The notes under the pieces: model-generated | The model's database searches: none | Seen by the model: the letters and a program-made list of their open reading frames with translations, nothing else | Told to the model about the DNA's origin: nothing | Shown: one piece after another, positions 25,254 through 36,700 of the stretch | Numbering within the stretch: position 1 is the first letter of the stretch | How the letters are laid out: every line of letters starts with the position of its first letter | Assembly: GCA_017529875.1 (NCBI GenBank) | Contig: JAFXNC010000016.1 | Coordinates: 1 to 64,000 of the forward strand | Direction of reading: 5' to 3' | DNA: 64,000 nt | DNA from: Ruminococcus sp. | Lineage (GTDB): Bacteria > Bacillota > Clostridia > Oscillospirales > Ruminococcaceae | Position numbers and translations under genes: made by a program

Positions 25254-26936
25254 ATGAAAACAGCAGCAGTCACAAAACCGAACTTCAAAAGTATATTCAA
25301 AAAGAGGCTCAAAAACGCGCTCATCATCGCGGTAACAGCGGGGACGCTGGCGTTCCTGCTCACGTCCTTTCTTTACAGGAACTATTGCTGGAAGGACGGT
25401 CAGACCCGGGCGCTCCGGAGCTACTTCGATATCAGGCAGGTCTACGAATCGCTGGGGCTCGACGAGAACGCAAATTATGAAGCATACTGCGAATTCTTAA
25501 ACTATGTCTCCGTCGGGACGAAGATAGAAGCAGAGTACGATTATACCTACTACGATGCAGACAAGCCCTATCTTTCCTACCGTGTGATCGATCCCGACAA
25601 GAACATCCTTGCGGACAACAAACAGCTTGTCTATTTCTATGTAACAACACCCGGCGAGGACGGCCCAAAATATTACATCGTCCACCCGGATATATACGAC
25701 GATGTCTACAACTACTGCCTTGAATATGACAGGTTCTATGATGAGAATAAGGATGTCAGCACCTGCTGTTTACGGGCGGACAAGGCTTATATCGACGGGG
25801 TATATATCTATCCGCGGTTGAATATGCTCTTTACCGATCACGAGGACGCCGGTTCGGGAAGCCCAAACTGGAAGACAGCCGACACCAAGGAATTCTTCCC
25901 GGAGGACACCTCCGGCATGAGGCTTGTGGGCGAGGAGACCGGCGAGACGGTCTGGCCTGATTTTTACCTTTCAGATCATACTGATAAGAACGTCGAGGAC
26001 GCCCTTGACGGCTACATCAGGAACACCGATATAGAACGCTTCGACGACGGCGACAATTACGGCGACACCTTCGGCGGCGTCTATGTAAAGATCTTCTATC
26101 TCACCAATGCTCTTGACAGCGCCGCCGGCAAGCCTTATGTGCTCATTTATGCGTTCCCCTATTCCTTCATCGGCAGGTATACAAACCTCGTTGTGATATG
26201 CGCTGTTCTGCTGCTGCTGACAGCGGTGCTGATAGCCTTTATCACCTCACGGCTCACCTACGCCGACAGGAAGGCTCAGTATGAGATATTCACAGCCCGT
26301 CAGGAGACCACCCGGGCTATGGCTCACGACCTGAAAACTCCCCTGACCTCCATTACGGGTTATGCGGAGCTTTTGCAGGAGGATATCGACCCGGAGAAGC
26401 AGCGGCACTACCTCGAAATGATCTCCCGGAACGCCGCGCAGATGAACGCTATCGTCGGGGACATCCTGGAGCTGTCAAAGGCGGAGTCCGGGACCGGCGC
26501 CCTCGCCGCAGAGCCGGTGGATATCGAGCAGCTCTGCCGGGAGCTGGTCAGCGGCATGAGCGGGGCATTCGTCACCGCTGATCTGACCTGCGAGCTGAAA
26601 GCCGAGGCCTCCCCGGTCATCAAGGCTGACCGCAAGCTGCTGACGCGGGCGCTGAAAAACCTGCTGCACAACGCGGCGGTCTACTCCAAGCGCGGGACGC
26701 CGGTAGACATCACCGTTACCGAGAAGGAGCTGTGGATCAAGAACACCCCCGCCGTGATGCCCGATAAGTCCCCGGAGGAGCTTATTAAGCCCTTTGTGAA
26801 GGGCGCAGACAGCCGGGGCGAGAACTCCGGCAGCGGAGTGGGGCTTGCCATAGCGAAGGCTGACCTTGAACGAATGGGCATTGAGCTGAGCCTTGTTATC
26901 AGCGCGGACAGGTTCTGTGCGGGATGCAGGTTCTGA
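25254..26936 (+). CDS. Membrane sensor histidine kinase
   Basis: 560 residues. Transmembrane helix at about 22-45, large extracytoplasmic sensor domain (about 45-300, very rich in Tyr and Asp, e.g. YDYTYYDADKPYLSYRV), second helix at about 305-330 (TNLVVICAVLLLLTAVLIAF). Then HisKA with His358 in AMAHDLKTPLTS and an HATPase domain with N-box LKNLLHNAAVY and G-box GENSGSGVGLAIAK. The sensor domain has no name I can give; such Tyr/Asp-rich folds often sense envelope conditions or peptides (inference). It is partner of the response regulator just upstream. Confidence 0.92.
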   Translation: MKTAAVTKPNFKSIFKKRLKNALIIAVTAGTLAFLLTSFLYRNYCWKDGQTRALRSYFDIRQVYESLGLDENANYEAYCEFLNYVSVGTKIEAEYDYTYYDADKPYLSYRVIDPDKNILADNKQLVYFYVTTPGEDGPKYYIVHPDIYDDVYNYCLEYDRFYDENKDVSTCCLRADKAYIDGVYIYPRLNMLFTDHEDAGSGSPNWKTADTKEFFPEDTSGMRLVGEETGETVWPDFYLSDHTDKNVEDALDGYIRNTDIERFDDGDNYGDTFGGVYVKIFYLTNALDSAAGKPYVLIYAFPYSFIGRYTNLVVICAVLLLLTAVLIAFITSRLTYADRKAQYEIFTARQETTRAMAHDLKTPLTSITGYAELLQEDIDPEKQRHYLEMISRNAAQMNAIVGDILELSKAESGTGALAAEPVDIEQLCRELVSGMSGAFVTADLTCELKAEASPVIKADRKLLTRALKNLLHNAAVYSKRGTPVDITVTEKELWIKNTPAVMPDKSPEELIKPFVKGADSRGENSGSGVGLAIAKADLERMGIELSLVISADRFCAGCRF

Positions 26937-26984
26937 GGAAAGCCGCAATCGACAGTCGATAACGGAAAATGCAAGCTGTAATAA

Positions 26985-27022
26985 CGATCGCGGAGCCCAA
27001 AACGCTCCGCGATCGTCTTTTT
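26985..27022 (+). terminator. Terminator of the two-component operon
   Basis: CGATCGCGGAGC (26985-26996) pairs with GCTCCGCGATCG (27004-27015), loop of 7 bases, followed by TCTTTTT. It is preceded at 26956-26978 by the GATAACGGAAAATGCAAGCT motif also found at 38471. Confidence 0.9.
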
Positions 27023-27108
27023 CCCCGCTTTACCTTAAACTGTTTCCCCCGGCTTAACCTGTTCAAGAAAAGTTCAGAGGTAAATGTTACCGTTTTGTAA
27101 TTTTCTCC

Positions 27109-27137
27109 TTGACAAATGCTTAGTTCTTATGTATAAT
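27109..27137 (+). promoter_or_regulatory. Consensus promoter of the GH25 lysozyme gene
   Basis: TTGACA (27109-27114), 17-base spacer, TATAAT (27132-27137): a perfect sigma-A consensus. It leaves a 5' leader of about 85 bases in which ACCGG and CCGGT (27179-27207) can pair. Confidence 0.85.
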
Positions 27138-27229
27138 AATAAGTACATTTTCGTTCGTTTTTTGTGTTTTTTGGTCTTACCGGCGGAGACATTGAGAAAT
27201 GCACACCGGTGAAAGGATGAATACTTGCT

Positions 27230-30200
27230 ATGAATATCAGAAGGATCGCCGTCTGCGCCGCACTCGCTCTGCTGACGGCTTTGCAGTCCGCTCCCGTTTC
27301 CTTTGCTCAGGAGGCTCAGGATACCCCGGTCACAGCCGCCGCGGATACCGCCGCCGATGATACCGGCGAGATCGAGCTCACTGAGTTCTCTAAGGCCCTC
27401 TATGCGGAAAAGGCCGCAGATATCGCTCAGGAGGAACAGTTCCTCGACTGCAACCCCGAGCTCAAAGAGCTGGGAGAGTACGTCTTCGAGGGGGATACCC
27501 TCCCCTGCTCCGAAAACGACCCCTCATACCATAAGTATATCAAAAGCATAATGGAGTCCACCGGCGAGGGCGTCTGCCCGTCCCTTACCGGCATGGGCGT
27601 CAGACTGCTCACCGCCGAGGTGGCTGGCGCGTCGTCGCTGGTGCATCAGGACAGATACAAGGACTGCGTCAAGACCTACGGCATCGACGTTTCCTACTAC
27701 CAGGGCAAGATCGACTGGAACAAGGTCAAGGCGGAGGGCTTCACCTTCTGCATCCTCAGAGCCGGATTCCGGGGCTACGGCGCCGCCGGTACCCTCGTGG
27801 TGGATGACAGGTTCCTCGAATACCTCAAAGGCGCCAAGGCCGCCGGCATGGAGGTGGGCGTGTACTTCTACACCCAGGCCATAACCGTTGCCGAGGCCAG
27901 GGAGGAAGCGGATTTCGTCTACAAGTATATCAAGGGCACCTCCCTCGAGCTGCCTGTATACTTCGATATGGAGACCGTTGAAAATGCCGTGGGAAGACTT
28001 GATTCCGCAGGTCTCACCAAGGCTCAGAAGACCGATATCGTGGAGGCCTTCTGCGACAGGATCAAGGCTCTCGGCTACGAGGCGGGCGTTTACTCCAATC
28101 CTCAGTGGCTCACCTATTATCTGGATTCCGCAAGGCTCCAGGCCAAGTACCCCCTCTGGCTGGCAAACTATACCACCAACACCAAGTACGCAGGCAACTT
28201 CAATATCTGGCAGTACGGCGCAGGCTATGTGAACGGCGTTTCAAGCGCCCGCACCGACGTCAATGTCAGATACCACACTACGCCCCTGCCGGCTAAGGTG
28301 ACATCCTTCACCACCGCCGCGCCGGTGTCCGATAAGGCCGTCCTCAGCTGGGCAGCCTCCGAGAATGCCACAGGCTATGAGCTGTTCAGACAGAGCCCCG
28401 GCAAGGATCCCGAAATGGTCATCAGGACAAAGGGCACCAGCTATCAGGTCTCGCTGACTTCAAGCAGGGATGTGTTCTTCGTCCGCGCCTATACTATCTA
28501 CTCCGGCAAGTATATCTACGGCGAGAGCTCGGATCAGCTGGAGGTGGCGGCTTATACCCCCGCCGATCTCAGATATTCCGGCAGATCCTATGACTATATC
28601 ACCCTCAGATGGTCGGAGGTAAAGGACGCTTACCGTTACCGCCTCTATATGTACAACGAGGAGACCGGCAAATACGCCCTTGTGACCACCACTGAGAACA
28701 ATTACTTCAAAGTCACCGGCCTGGAGGCCGCCAAGCTCTATAAGTTCAAGGTCAGAGCCGTCACCCTCATCGGCGGCACCAAGACCACCCGCGCCTTCGG
28801 TCCCGTGACCGTCATCGGCACCCAGGGTCTCAAGATGACCGGGCTGAAATTCGTGACCAAGACCGAGAACTCTGTCTCCCTTAAATGGGACGCCTCCGAG
28901 TGTTACTGCGAGGGCTATGACGTGCTGATGTACGACGAGGAGCTCAAAAAGTACATCGTGGCAGGCTCCACCCAGGGTACCGCCTATACCGTAACAGGCC
29001 TCACTCAGGGCAAGAGCTATAAGTTCAAGGTGAGATCCTTCTACGCCAACGACTTCGTCCCCGGACAGATGATATACAGCCTGCACTCCGCGGTGCTGAC
29101 CTGCGCCACCAAGTGCGCCGCTCCCACCAACTGCAAGACCACATCCACCGACAGCGCCTATACCATAACCTGGAAGGCTCCCGCCGGTGCCACCGGGTAT
29201 ATGATCTATTCCGCACCCGCAGGCTCAACTCCGGTACAGACCGCCGAGGTGTCCACAACGAGCTATACCGCCACAGGACTGTCTGCCGGTATCTATAATA
29301 TGTATGTGCGGCCTTACATCAAGTGCGGCAGTACAAGATACTACGGCGTGAGCTCCCCGACTATGACGGCGGTGCTGGGCAAGGCCGCTCCCACAGGCGT
29401 TGAGGTCAGCGCAGTAGGCGAGACCACCGCCACCGTAAGCTGGAAGGCCGCCAAGTACGCAGAGAAGTATCAGGTCTGCATCTACAACAGCAATAACAAG
29501 ACCTACGACTGCAAGGCCACCCTTGCCTCCGGGGCAAGAAAGTTCACCTTCACCGGGCTCAGCGCAGGTACGAATTACAAGTTCGCCGTAGCAGCACAGT
29601 TCCCGGACGGCGCCGTGTACTACTCCGAGCTGGCAGCAGCCACCACCGACCTGCCTCCGGCAGAGATAGGCGCTCCCCAGGACATCAAGGCCACCACCGC
29701 CACCGACTCCACCGTAACGGTGATCTGGGGCGCAGTGAAGGACGCCAGGAACTACCGGATATACATTTATGACGAGGCGACCCAGAAGTACAAGCTGAAG
29801 GTCACCACCACCAAGACCACCTATACCTTTACGGGCCTGTCCACGGCGGTGCTTTACAAGATCAAGATCTACTCGGTGCCTGCGACCGGCTCTGCAAAGG
29901 CCTCGGAGGTCTACACTATCACCCCGAAGCCGGCAGCACCCACCCTGGGGCTGTCCTCCAAGACCGAGAACACCGCCACCCTGAAATGGAACGCGGTTCC
30001 CCTCTGCACCAAGTACTACATCTACAAGCTGGACCCGCTGGAGCACACCTACGTCAAGATCGCTACCACCACGGCAACAAGCTACACGGTAAAGGGACTG
30101 ACCACCGGCACCAGGAACATCTTCAAGATCAAGTCGGTGGTATGCACCAACGCGGCGAACTTCAACTCGCTCTACTCGGCTCAGCTGAGCGTACTGACCA

Positions 30201-30406
30201 GGGGACTGGAATACTTCGCACCCTGCTCGGCGGGCTGCGAGACCTTATATCAGGCCTTTGACGAGCTGGGGCTTGAAAAGAGCTATGCCTATCAGGAAAA
30301 GATCGCGATAGCGAACGCCATAAAGGGCTACGAAGGCACAGCGGAGCAGAACACAGCCATGCTGCAAACGCTGAAAAGCGGCAAGCTGATCAAGCCGCAG
30401 TTTTGA
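27230..30406 (+). CDS. Secreted GH25 lysozyme with fibronectin III-like modules
   Basis: 1058 residues. Signal peptide 1-26 (ending VSFAQ). Residues 145-345 form a GH25 muramidase: GIDVSYYQGKIDWNKVKAEG with Asp153, and PVYFDMETV with the catalytic Asp/Glu pair. From about 365 to 985 there are some seven Fn3-like modules with recurring LKWDA, YKFKVR and TGLSAG turns. The last 65 residues (QEKIAIANAIKGYEG, MLQTLKSGKLIKP) match a C-terminal module often seen on clostridial cell-wall hydrolases and probably hold the protein on the wall. It cleaves the MurNAc-GlcNAc bond of peptidoglycan, its own or that of competitors. Stand-alone gene with a consensus promoter. Confidence 0.9.
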   Translation: MNIRRIAVCAALALLTALQSAPVSFAQEAQDTPVTAAADTAADDTGEIELTEFSKALYAEKAADIAQEEQFLDCNPELKELGEYVFEGDTLPCSENDPSYHKYIKSIMESTGEGVCPSLTGMGVRLLTAEVAGASSLVHQDRYKDCVKTYGIDVSYYQGKIDWNKVKAEGFTFCILRAGFRGYGAAGTLVVDDRFLEYLKGAKAAGMEVGVYFYTQAITVAEAREEADFVYKYIKGTSLELPVYFDMETVENAVGRLDSAGLTKAQKTDIVEAFCDRIKALGYEAGVYSNPQWLTYYLDSARLQAKYPLWLANYTTNTKYAGNFNIWQYGAGYVNGVSSARTDVNVRYHTTPLPAKVTSFTTAAPVSDKAVLSWAASENATGYELFRQSPGKDPEMVIRTKGTSYQVSLTSSRDVFFVRAYTIYSGKYIYGESSDQLEVAAYTPADLRYSGRSYDYITLRWSEVKDAYRYRLYMYNEETGKYALVTTTENNYFKVTGLEAAKLYKFKVRAVTLIGGTKTTRAFGPVTVIGTQGLKMTGLKFVTKTENSVSLKWDASECYCEGYDVLMYDEELKKYIVAGSTQGTAYTVTGLTQGKSYKFKVRSFYANDFVPGQMIYSLHSAVLTCATKCAAPTNCKTTSTDSAYTITWKAPAGATGYMIYSAPAGSTPVQTAEVSTTSYTATGLSAGIYNMYVRPYIKCGSTRYYGVSSPTMTAVLGKAAPTGVEVSAVGETTATVSWKAAKYAEKYQVCIYNSNNKTYDCKATLASGARKFTFTGLSAGTNYKFAVAAQFPDGAVYYSELAAATTDLPPAEIGAPQDIKATTATDSTVTVIWGAVKDARNYRIYIYDEATQKYKLKVTTTKTTYTFTGLSTAVLYKIKIYSVPATGSAKASEVYTITPKPAAPTLGLSSKTENTATLKWNAVPLCTKYYIYKLDPLEHTYVKIATTTATSYTVKGLTTGTRNIFKIKSVVCTNAANFNSLYSAQLSVLTRGLEYFAPCSAGCETLYQAFDELGLEKSYAYQEKIAIANAIKGYEGTAEQNTAMLQTLKSGKLIKPQF

Positions 30407-30428
30407 GCAAGGCTATAATAGAAAAACC

Positions 30429-30520
30429 AAAAGCGCAGGCGCGATAAAGATGTTTCATTTAAGGCACTTCTGTCAGGAAACTGACGGAAGTGCCTTTGCG
30501 TTTACTTTGTGCAGCGCCTG
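30429..30520. repeat. Dispersed palindromic repeat family B, copy 1
   Basis: Outer arms GCGCAGGCGC / GCAGCGCCTG and an inner hairpin AAGGCACTTCTGTC / GACGGAAGTGCCTT. It matches, in reverse orientation, the copies at 50339-50459 and 53158-53277. It lies directly after the lysozyme gene and beside repeat A2. Confidence 0.85.
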
Positions 30521-30534
30521 CTAAAAGAAGAAAG

Positions 30535-30650
30535 AATAAATAAGAAAGAATAATAGCGGTATCGCCTTCGGCGATGATTTCTAAATTCGTCCGCTTCGCG
30601 GACACCACTATTATTCTTTATTCTTTCTTCTTTATTATTTTAGCGGCAGC
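30535..30650. repeat. Dispersed palindromic repeat family A, copy 2
   Basis: Same build as copy 1: AAGAAAGAATAA arms, GGTATCGCCTTCGGCGATG hairpin, GTCCGCTTCGCGGAC hairpin, then ATTATTCTTTATTCTTTCTT and a TTAGCGGCAGC end that copy 1 also has. The 370-base gap 30407-30776 is filled by B1, A2, a C-run and the NRPS promoter. Confidence 0.85.
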
Positions 30651-30694
30651 CCCCCCCTTTTGTCATATTTGGATCAAATTTTCTTGGACCGGTC

Positions 30695-30723
30695 TTGAAA
30701 TTTTATACGATTTGTGATATAAT
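30695..30723 (+). promoter_or_regulatory. Promoter of the NRPS operon
   Basis: TTGAAA (30695-30700), 17-base spacer, TATAAT (30718-30723), 53 bases before the ATG at 30777. Confidence 0.75.
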
Positions 30724-30776
30724 GGAAAATGCAGCAGTGTATCTGCATAACTTTTATTTCGTTTGGAGGGTCAGTC

Positions 30777-33700
30777 ATGAACCGCATTATATCAATGATC
30801 GTTGACAGCATCAAAGGCTTTAAGGATAAGACCGCCGTTGTGGAGACCGGCAGGGGCGGCAGCCTTACCTACGGACAGCTGGATGTCCTCGCACGCAGGA
30901 TCGCCGCAAGGCTCATCAGGGGCGGAGTGCGTCCCGGCAGCTGCGTTACCGTGGAGCTGCCCCGGAGTGCCGTTTACCCCGCTGCCATGCTGGGCGCGTG
31001 GTTCGCAGGCGCGGCTTATGCTCCCCTCTCCGATGAGTACCCCGCCGACAGACTGGAATACATCCGGGAAAACTGCTCCGCCGCCGCCGTGATAAACGAG
31101 AAGTTCCTCCGGGGCATCGACATGGAGACCCCCGTTGAGGCCCCGGTCATCCCCCCCGAGGACGCAAGAGCCGTCATAATCTACACCTCCGGTTCCACCG
31201 GCAGACCCAAGGGCGTGGTCCATGATTTCACCAGCATCTCCGAGTCGATACTGAGATTCAACCAGCTCATGGAGTACGACGAGAACAGCCGTCAGGCCGT
31301 GGGCGCTTCGCTGACCTTCGTGGCATCTTTGCAGGCGGTATGGGCACCCCTTTCCTGCGGTCTCACTGAGTACATACTGCCCTATGACGTGATCCGCGAC
31401 CCTGTGCTGCTGGCGGAGACCTTTGACCGGTTCGGGATCACCCATTCCTTTATAAGCCCCAAGATACTGAAAATGTTCAAGCGCCGCGGCACCTCCCTGA
31501 GAAGCGTTTTAGTCGGCGGAGAGCGGGTCGTTGACACCTATGACCCGGATTATACTATCATCTGCTCCTTCGGGCAGACTGAAACTGCCGCCGCCGTGAC
31601 GGCATTCAGGATCGACAAAAAATACGAGAACACCCCTGTCGGAAAAGCGATTTACGGAGTGAATGCCTACATCCTCGACGAGGCGGGCAATGAGACCGAC
31701 GAGGGCGAGCTCTGCCTTTCGGGGCATTTTGCCACCGAGTACCTCGGACTGCCGGAGCAGACCGAGAAGACCTTCGTCCCCAACCCCTTCAAGGACCGGG
31801 ACGGCATGGAGCGCATGGTGCGCACCGGCGATATCGTGAAGCGCAACGATAACGGCGACATCATCTATCTCAACCGGCGTGACTGGATGGTGAAGATCAA
31901 CGGTCAGCGTGTGGAGCCCGGCGAAGTCGAGGCCGTCATCCGCGGCGTTGAGGGCGTCCGTGAGGCGGCGGTGAGAGACCATAAGAACCAGTACGGACAG
32001 GTCTACCTTGTCGCCTACTACACCGGCGAGGACAGCGTAGACGCGGACTATGTAAAGACCTGCATCGCCGACAGGCTCCCGGCCTATATGCTGCCGGCCT
32101 TCTATATCAAGCTGGACAAGCTTCCCTTAAACGCCAACGGCAAGCTTGACCGCTCCGCTCTGCAAGCCCCGGAGGCGGGCTCCTTCAAAGCGGAGTATGC
32201 CGAGCCTGTCACCGATATACAGAAAGCCCTTTGCAGGGCCTTTGAGAGTATCCTCAGCATCAACGGCATCGGCATCGACGACGATTTCTTCGTGCTGGGC
32301 GGCGACTCTATCCGCGCCTCGGCGGCTGCGGCGGAGTGCGAGACCGCCGGCGTGCATACTGCGGATATCTTCGAGGGCAGGACCCCCCGGAACATCGAGC
32401 GCATACTCCTGAGCCGGAGCGGTGCAAAGAAGCTCACCCGAAAGGCTCAGCGGGAGACGGTCTACCCCCTCACCCCCTACGAGCGGGGTATGTACCTGGA
32501 GCAGAAGATGTCCCCGGAGTCCACGGTGTATCTGCTGAACCTGATCTTCACGGTCAGGGGCGCCGAGATCGTAAAGATCATCGACGGGCTCAAAGCCGTA
32601 TTTGCGGCGCACGAGGCCTTCCACTCCTACTACAACGAGAAAAACGGCCGCCCTGTCAGGATAGTCAGCGACAGTCTGCCGGAGGTAACAGTCTGCTCTG
32701 CACAGTCTGAGGCGGAGGCCAAGGCTCTGGCCGAGGGCTTCGCGGAGCCCTTCGACCTCAGCGCCGGCATACCGGTGCGCACCACCGTCTATGAGCTGAC
32801 GGACTGCGCCGTTATACATATCGCGGTGCATCACATAGCCTTTGACGGCGGCTCCGCAGGCACCCTTATGCGGGAGCTCTGTCAGGTGCTCAGCACAGGG
32901 GAGCTCACGGCGCCGGAGCTGGATCTTTCGGACATCTACGATCTCAGCTCCGAGGCGGATCTCAGGGGCGGCTTCGACTATTACAGAGAGGTCTTCGCCG
33001 ACGGCGTACCGGTGACGGATCTGCCTATCAAGGGCAAGCGCCCCAGGGTACACCCCCTCTCCGATACCGAGCTGGTGTTCTGCTATGACAAGGCGCAGAC
33101 GGACGCTCTTGAAAAGACTGCCCGGCGCTGCGGCGTCACCGAGTTCGAGCTGATACTCTCGGCGGCGGCGCTGACTGCGGCGAAATACACCGCCTCCGAG
33201 GACATAGTTCTCGGCATACCCACCAATATGCGCCCCAACGGCGCCGAGGACGTTATCGGTATGTTCGTAAACACCGCCCCGGTAAGGCTCCGCCCAAAGC
33301 GCAGCCTGTCCCTTTCGGACTACCTCACAGAGACAGCGGCGGCCTCCCGCAAGGTGACCTACGGCGCGGCGCTGCCCTTCGAGGACGTGGTAAAGGAGTT
33401 CGTAAAGCAGCGTGACGAGTCCCGCAACCCCATGTTCGACATAAGCGTGAACTATATGTATATGCCCTCCGCCTACGACGACGGCGCCCTCCGGGTGGAG
33501 CTGGAGGTGCCGCTGCAAAGGATGAGCCGCGACATCGGCATCGTCATACGCAAGAGCGAGGCAGGGCTCTGCTTCATGATGCAGTATTCAAGCGAGCTGA
33601 TAGACAGCACCGTTGCTGAGAATTTCGCAGCTCAGCTTCGCTGTACCCTTTCGCTGATGCAGGGGGGCGCCGGCACAGTCAGAGAGGCTGCGGCGCTGCC

Positions 33701-36700
33701 GGAGGATCAGGAGCAGAAGCTGCTCTCCCTGGCAGTCGAAGCGTCGGAGGACTGCCCCGGCGAGCTGCTGCACAGGCTCTTTGAGGGCCATGCCGCTGCG
33801 CATCCCGACAGGGTCGCCCTCATCGCCGAGGACGCACAGTACACCTACAAAGAGCTGGACGAGCTGGCTAACGTTGCCGCCAACAACCTTATCGCCCGGG
33901 GCGTGCTCCCCGGAGGCAGCGTTGCCATACTGCTGCCCAGAGTTTCGGCCTTCTTTGCCTGTATGTTCGGCGTGAACAAGGCGGGAGCCGCCTTCATTCC
34001 CTGCGACCCCCAGTACCCCGCCGACAGGATAAACCACATAATCACCGACTCCGGGGCAGCCTTTATCATAACCACTGCAGACAAGCTCCCGGACTACCCC
34101 GCCGACAAGGCCATCGACGTCAAGGACCTGCTCTCCGGCGGCAGCACCGCCTCCCCGCAGGTGGAGCTGAGCCCCGACGAGCTCTCCTACATGATCTACA
34201 CCTCCGGCTCCACCGGCAAGCCCAAGGGCGTTATGCTCCACCACAGGGGCATCTGCAACTATCTGCGCCCCCACCCTGCCAACCCCCATATGAAGCTCAT
34301 CGCCGACAGTGTGGAGAGGTATCTCTCTGTGACCACGGTGTCCTTTGATATGTCCTTCAAGGAGCACGCCGCCGCCCTCTGCAACGGCAAGACGCTGATC
34401 TTCGCCGGGGACAGTCAGATGAACGACCCCCGTGAGCTGGCAGCCCTCATGGAGAAGTACTCCGCCGACTGCATCAACGCCACGCCCTCGCGGCTCATGC
34501 AGTACATGGAGTATGAGCCCTTCGTTAAGGCGCTGGGTAAGTGCAAGCTGGTCATGTCCGGCGGCGAGGGCTATCCCATGAGCCTCCGCGACCGCATAGC
34601 CGAGACCTGCCCCGATACCCGCATAATGAACACCTACGGCCCCACCGAGATCACAGTCTCCTGCAACGCCGCAGACCTGACTCATGCCGATCATATCAGC
34701 GTGGGCAGACCTCTGCTCAACTACACCGAGTACATCGTGGATAAGTTCGGCGACCTGACCCCCTACGGCGCGGTGGGCGAGCTGTACATCGGCGGCGCAG
34801 GCGTGGCGAGAGGCTACAAGGGCCTGGAAAAGATGACTGCGGAGCGTTTCGTCACCTATCGCGGCGAGAGAGTATACCGCTCCGGCGACTATGCCAAGTG
34901 GGACGCTCAGGGCAGCGTCATGATACTGGGCAGACTGGACAATCAGGTGAAGCTCCGCGGTCTGCGCATCGAGCTGGACGAGATAATCGGCCTCATCGAG
35001 ATACAGCCCCACATCAAAAAGGCGGCTGTGGTCATCAGGCAGATCAGCGGGCAGGAGAACCTCTGCGCTTTCTTCACCGCCGACGCTCAGATAGACATAG
35101 AGGAGCTGAGAAACGAGCTCAAAAAGCACCTGACCCACTACATGGTGCCCACCGCCTACCTGCAAATGGCGGAGCTGCCCATGACCCCCAACGGCAAGAC
35201 CGACCTCAAACGCCTCCCCGAGCCTGCGGCTGTGGCAGGACAGGAGTATGTGGAGCCTGCCGGCGACTGCGAACGCTTCTTCTGCGAGGCCTTTGCCAAG
35301 GCGCTGAAGCTGGAGCGTGTGGGTGCGCTGGATGACTTCTTCGAGATCGGCGGCACCTCACTTGTAGTTACCTCTGTGGTGCTGGCGGCCTCGGAGGGAG
35401 GCTACCCCGTGACCTACGGCGACGTGTTCAAGTACACCACCCCGAGAGCCCTGGCGGAGCAGTTCGGTAAGGACAGCGGCGCTCAGAGCAAGGGCATCTT
35501 CGACTTCGACGACTACGACTACACCAAGATAAACGAGCTGCTCTCCCGCAACACCGTTGAGGCCTTCACCTCCGGCGAGAGCAGAGAGCTGGGCAACATA
35601 CTCATAACCGGCGCCACCGGCTACATGGGCGCACATCTGCTGGCACAGTACCTCGATAACGAGTCCGGCACCGCCTTCTGCATGGTGAGAAAGGGCAAGT
35701 ACAAGTCCGCCGCCGACAGGCTCAGGAATATGCTGTTCTACTACTTCGGCAGCCGCTATGCCGAGATCTTCGACGAAAGAGTAAAGGTCTCCGACGGCGA
35801 CGTCACCGACTACAAGTACTTCGAGCCCTTTGAGCGCGAGCCCGTGAACACCGTCTTCAACTGCGCCGCCAACGTAAAGCACTTCTCCAGCGGCACCGAT
35901 ATCGAGGACATCAACGTGGGCGGGGCAGTCAACTGCGTCAAGCTCTGCGAAAAGCTGGGGGCAAGGCTCATACACTTCTCCACCATATCCGTATCCGGCA
36001 CCACCGAGGACATGAGCGCACTTCCGAAGACTACCCTCGACGAGCAGTCGCTCTATTTCGGGCAGACTCTGGACAACAAGTACACCGCCTCCAAGCTCAT
36101 GGGCGAGCGCACGGTGCTTGAAGCCGCCGCAGAGCATGGCCTCGACGCCAAGGTCATCCGGGTGGGCACCCTTGCCGCCCGTGAATCCGACGGAGAGTTC
36201 CAGATAAACTTCCTGACCAACAGCTTCATGGGCAGACTGCGCTCATACAGTATGCTGGGCTGCTTCCCCTATCAGATGATAGAGAACCAGGTCTGCATGG
36301 GGCCCATCGACCTGTCCTGCAAGGCCTTCCTGCTGCTGGCGCGGACGCCCTCGGCCTGCTGTGTGTTCAATGCGGTCAACAACCATACCCTGCCCCTGGG
36401 GGACATCATCAGGCGCATGAACGCGAGCGGCATGGAGATACGCTTCGTGGAATACGGAGAATTCGCCGCAGCCATAGCCGAGGCTCAGAACGACCCCGAA
36501 AAGGCAGCCGTCCTCCAGAGTATGATCGCCTATATGGATACCTCCGGCGGCAGACAGATCGTGACCCTGCCCTTCGCCGCCCACTATACCACACAGATAC
36601 TGGCAAGGCTGGGCTTCTTCTGGAACGCCAGCAGCGAGCGGTATGTTGACGGCTTCATTGATATGCTGGGCGGGTTCAGCTTCTTTGACAAGGACAATCT

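Noticed and set aside
27138-27229. Riboswitch in the leader of the GH25 gene (c-di-AMP or c-di-GMP type)
   Set aside because: A short ACCGG/CCGGT pair exists, but none of the conserved cores of known riboswitch classes can be recognised by eye.
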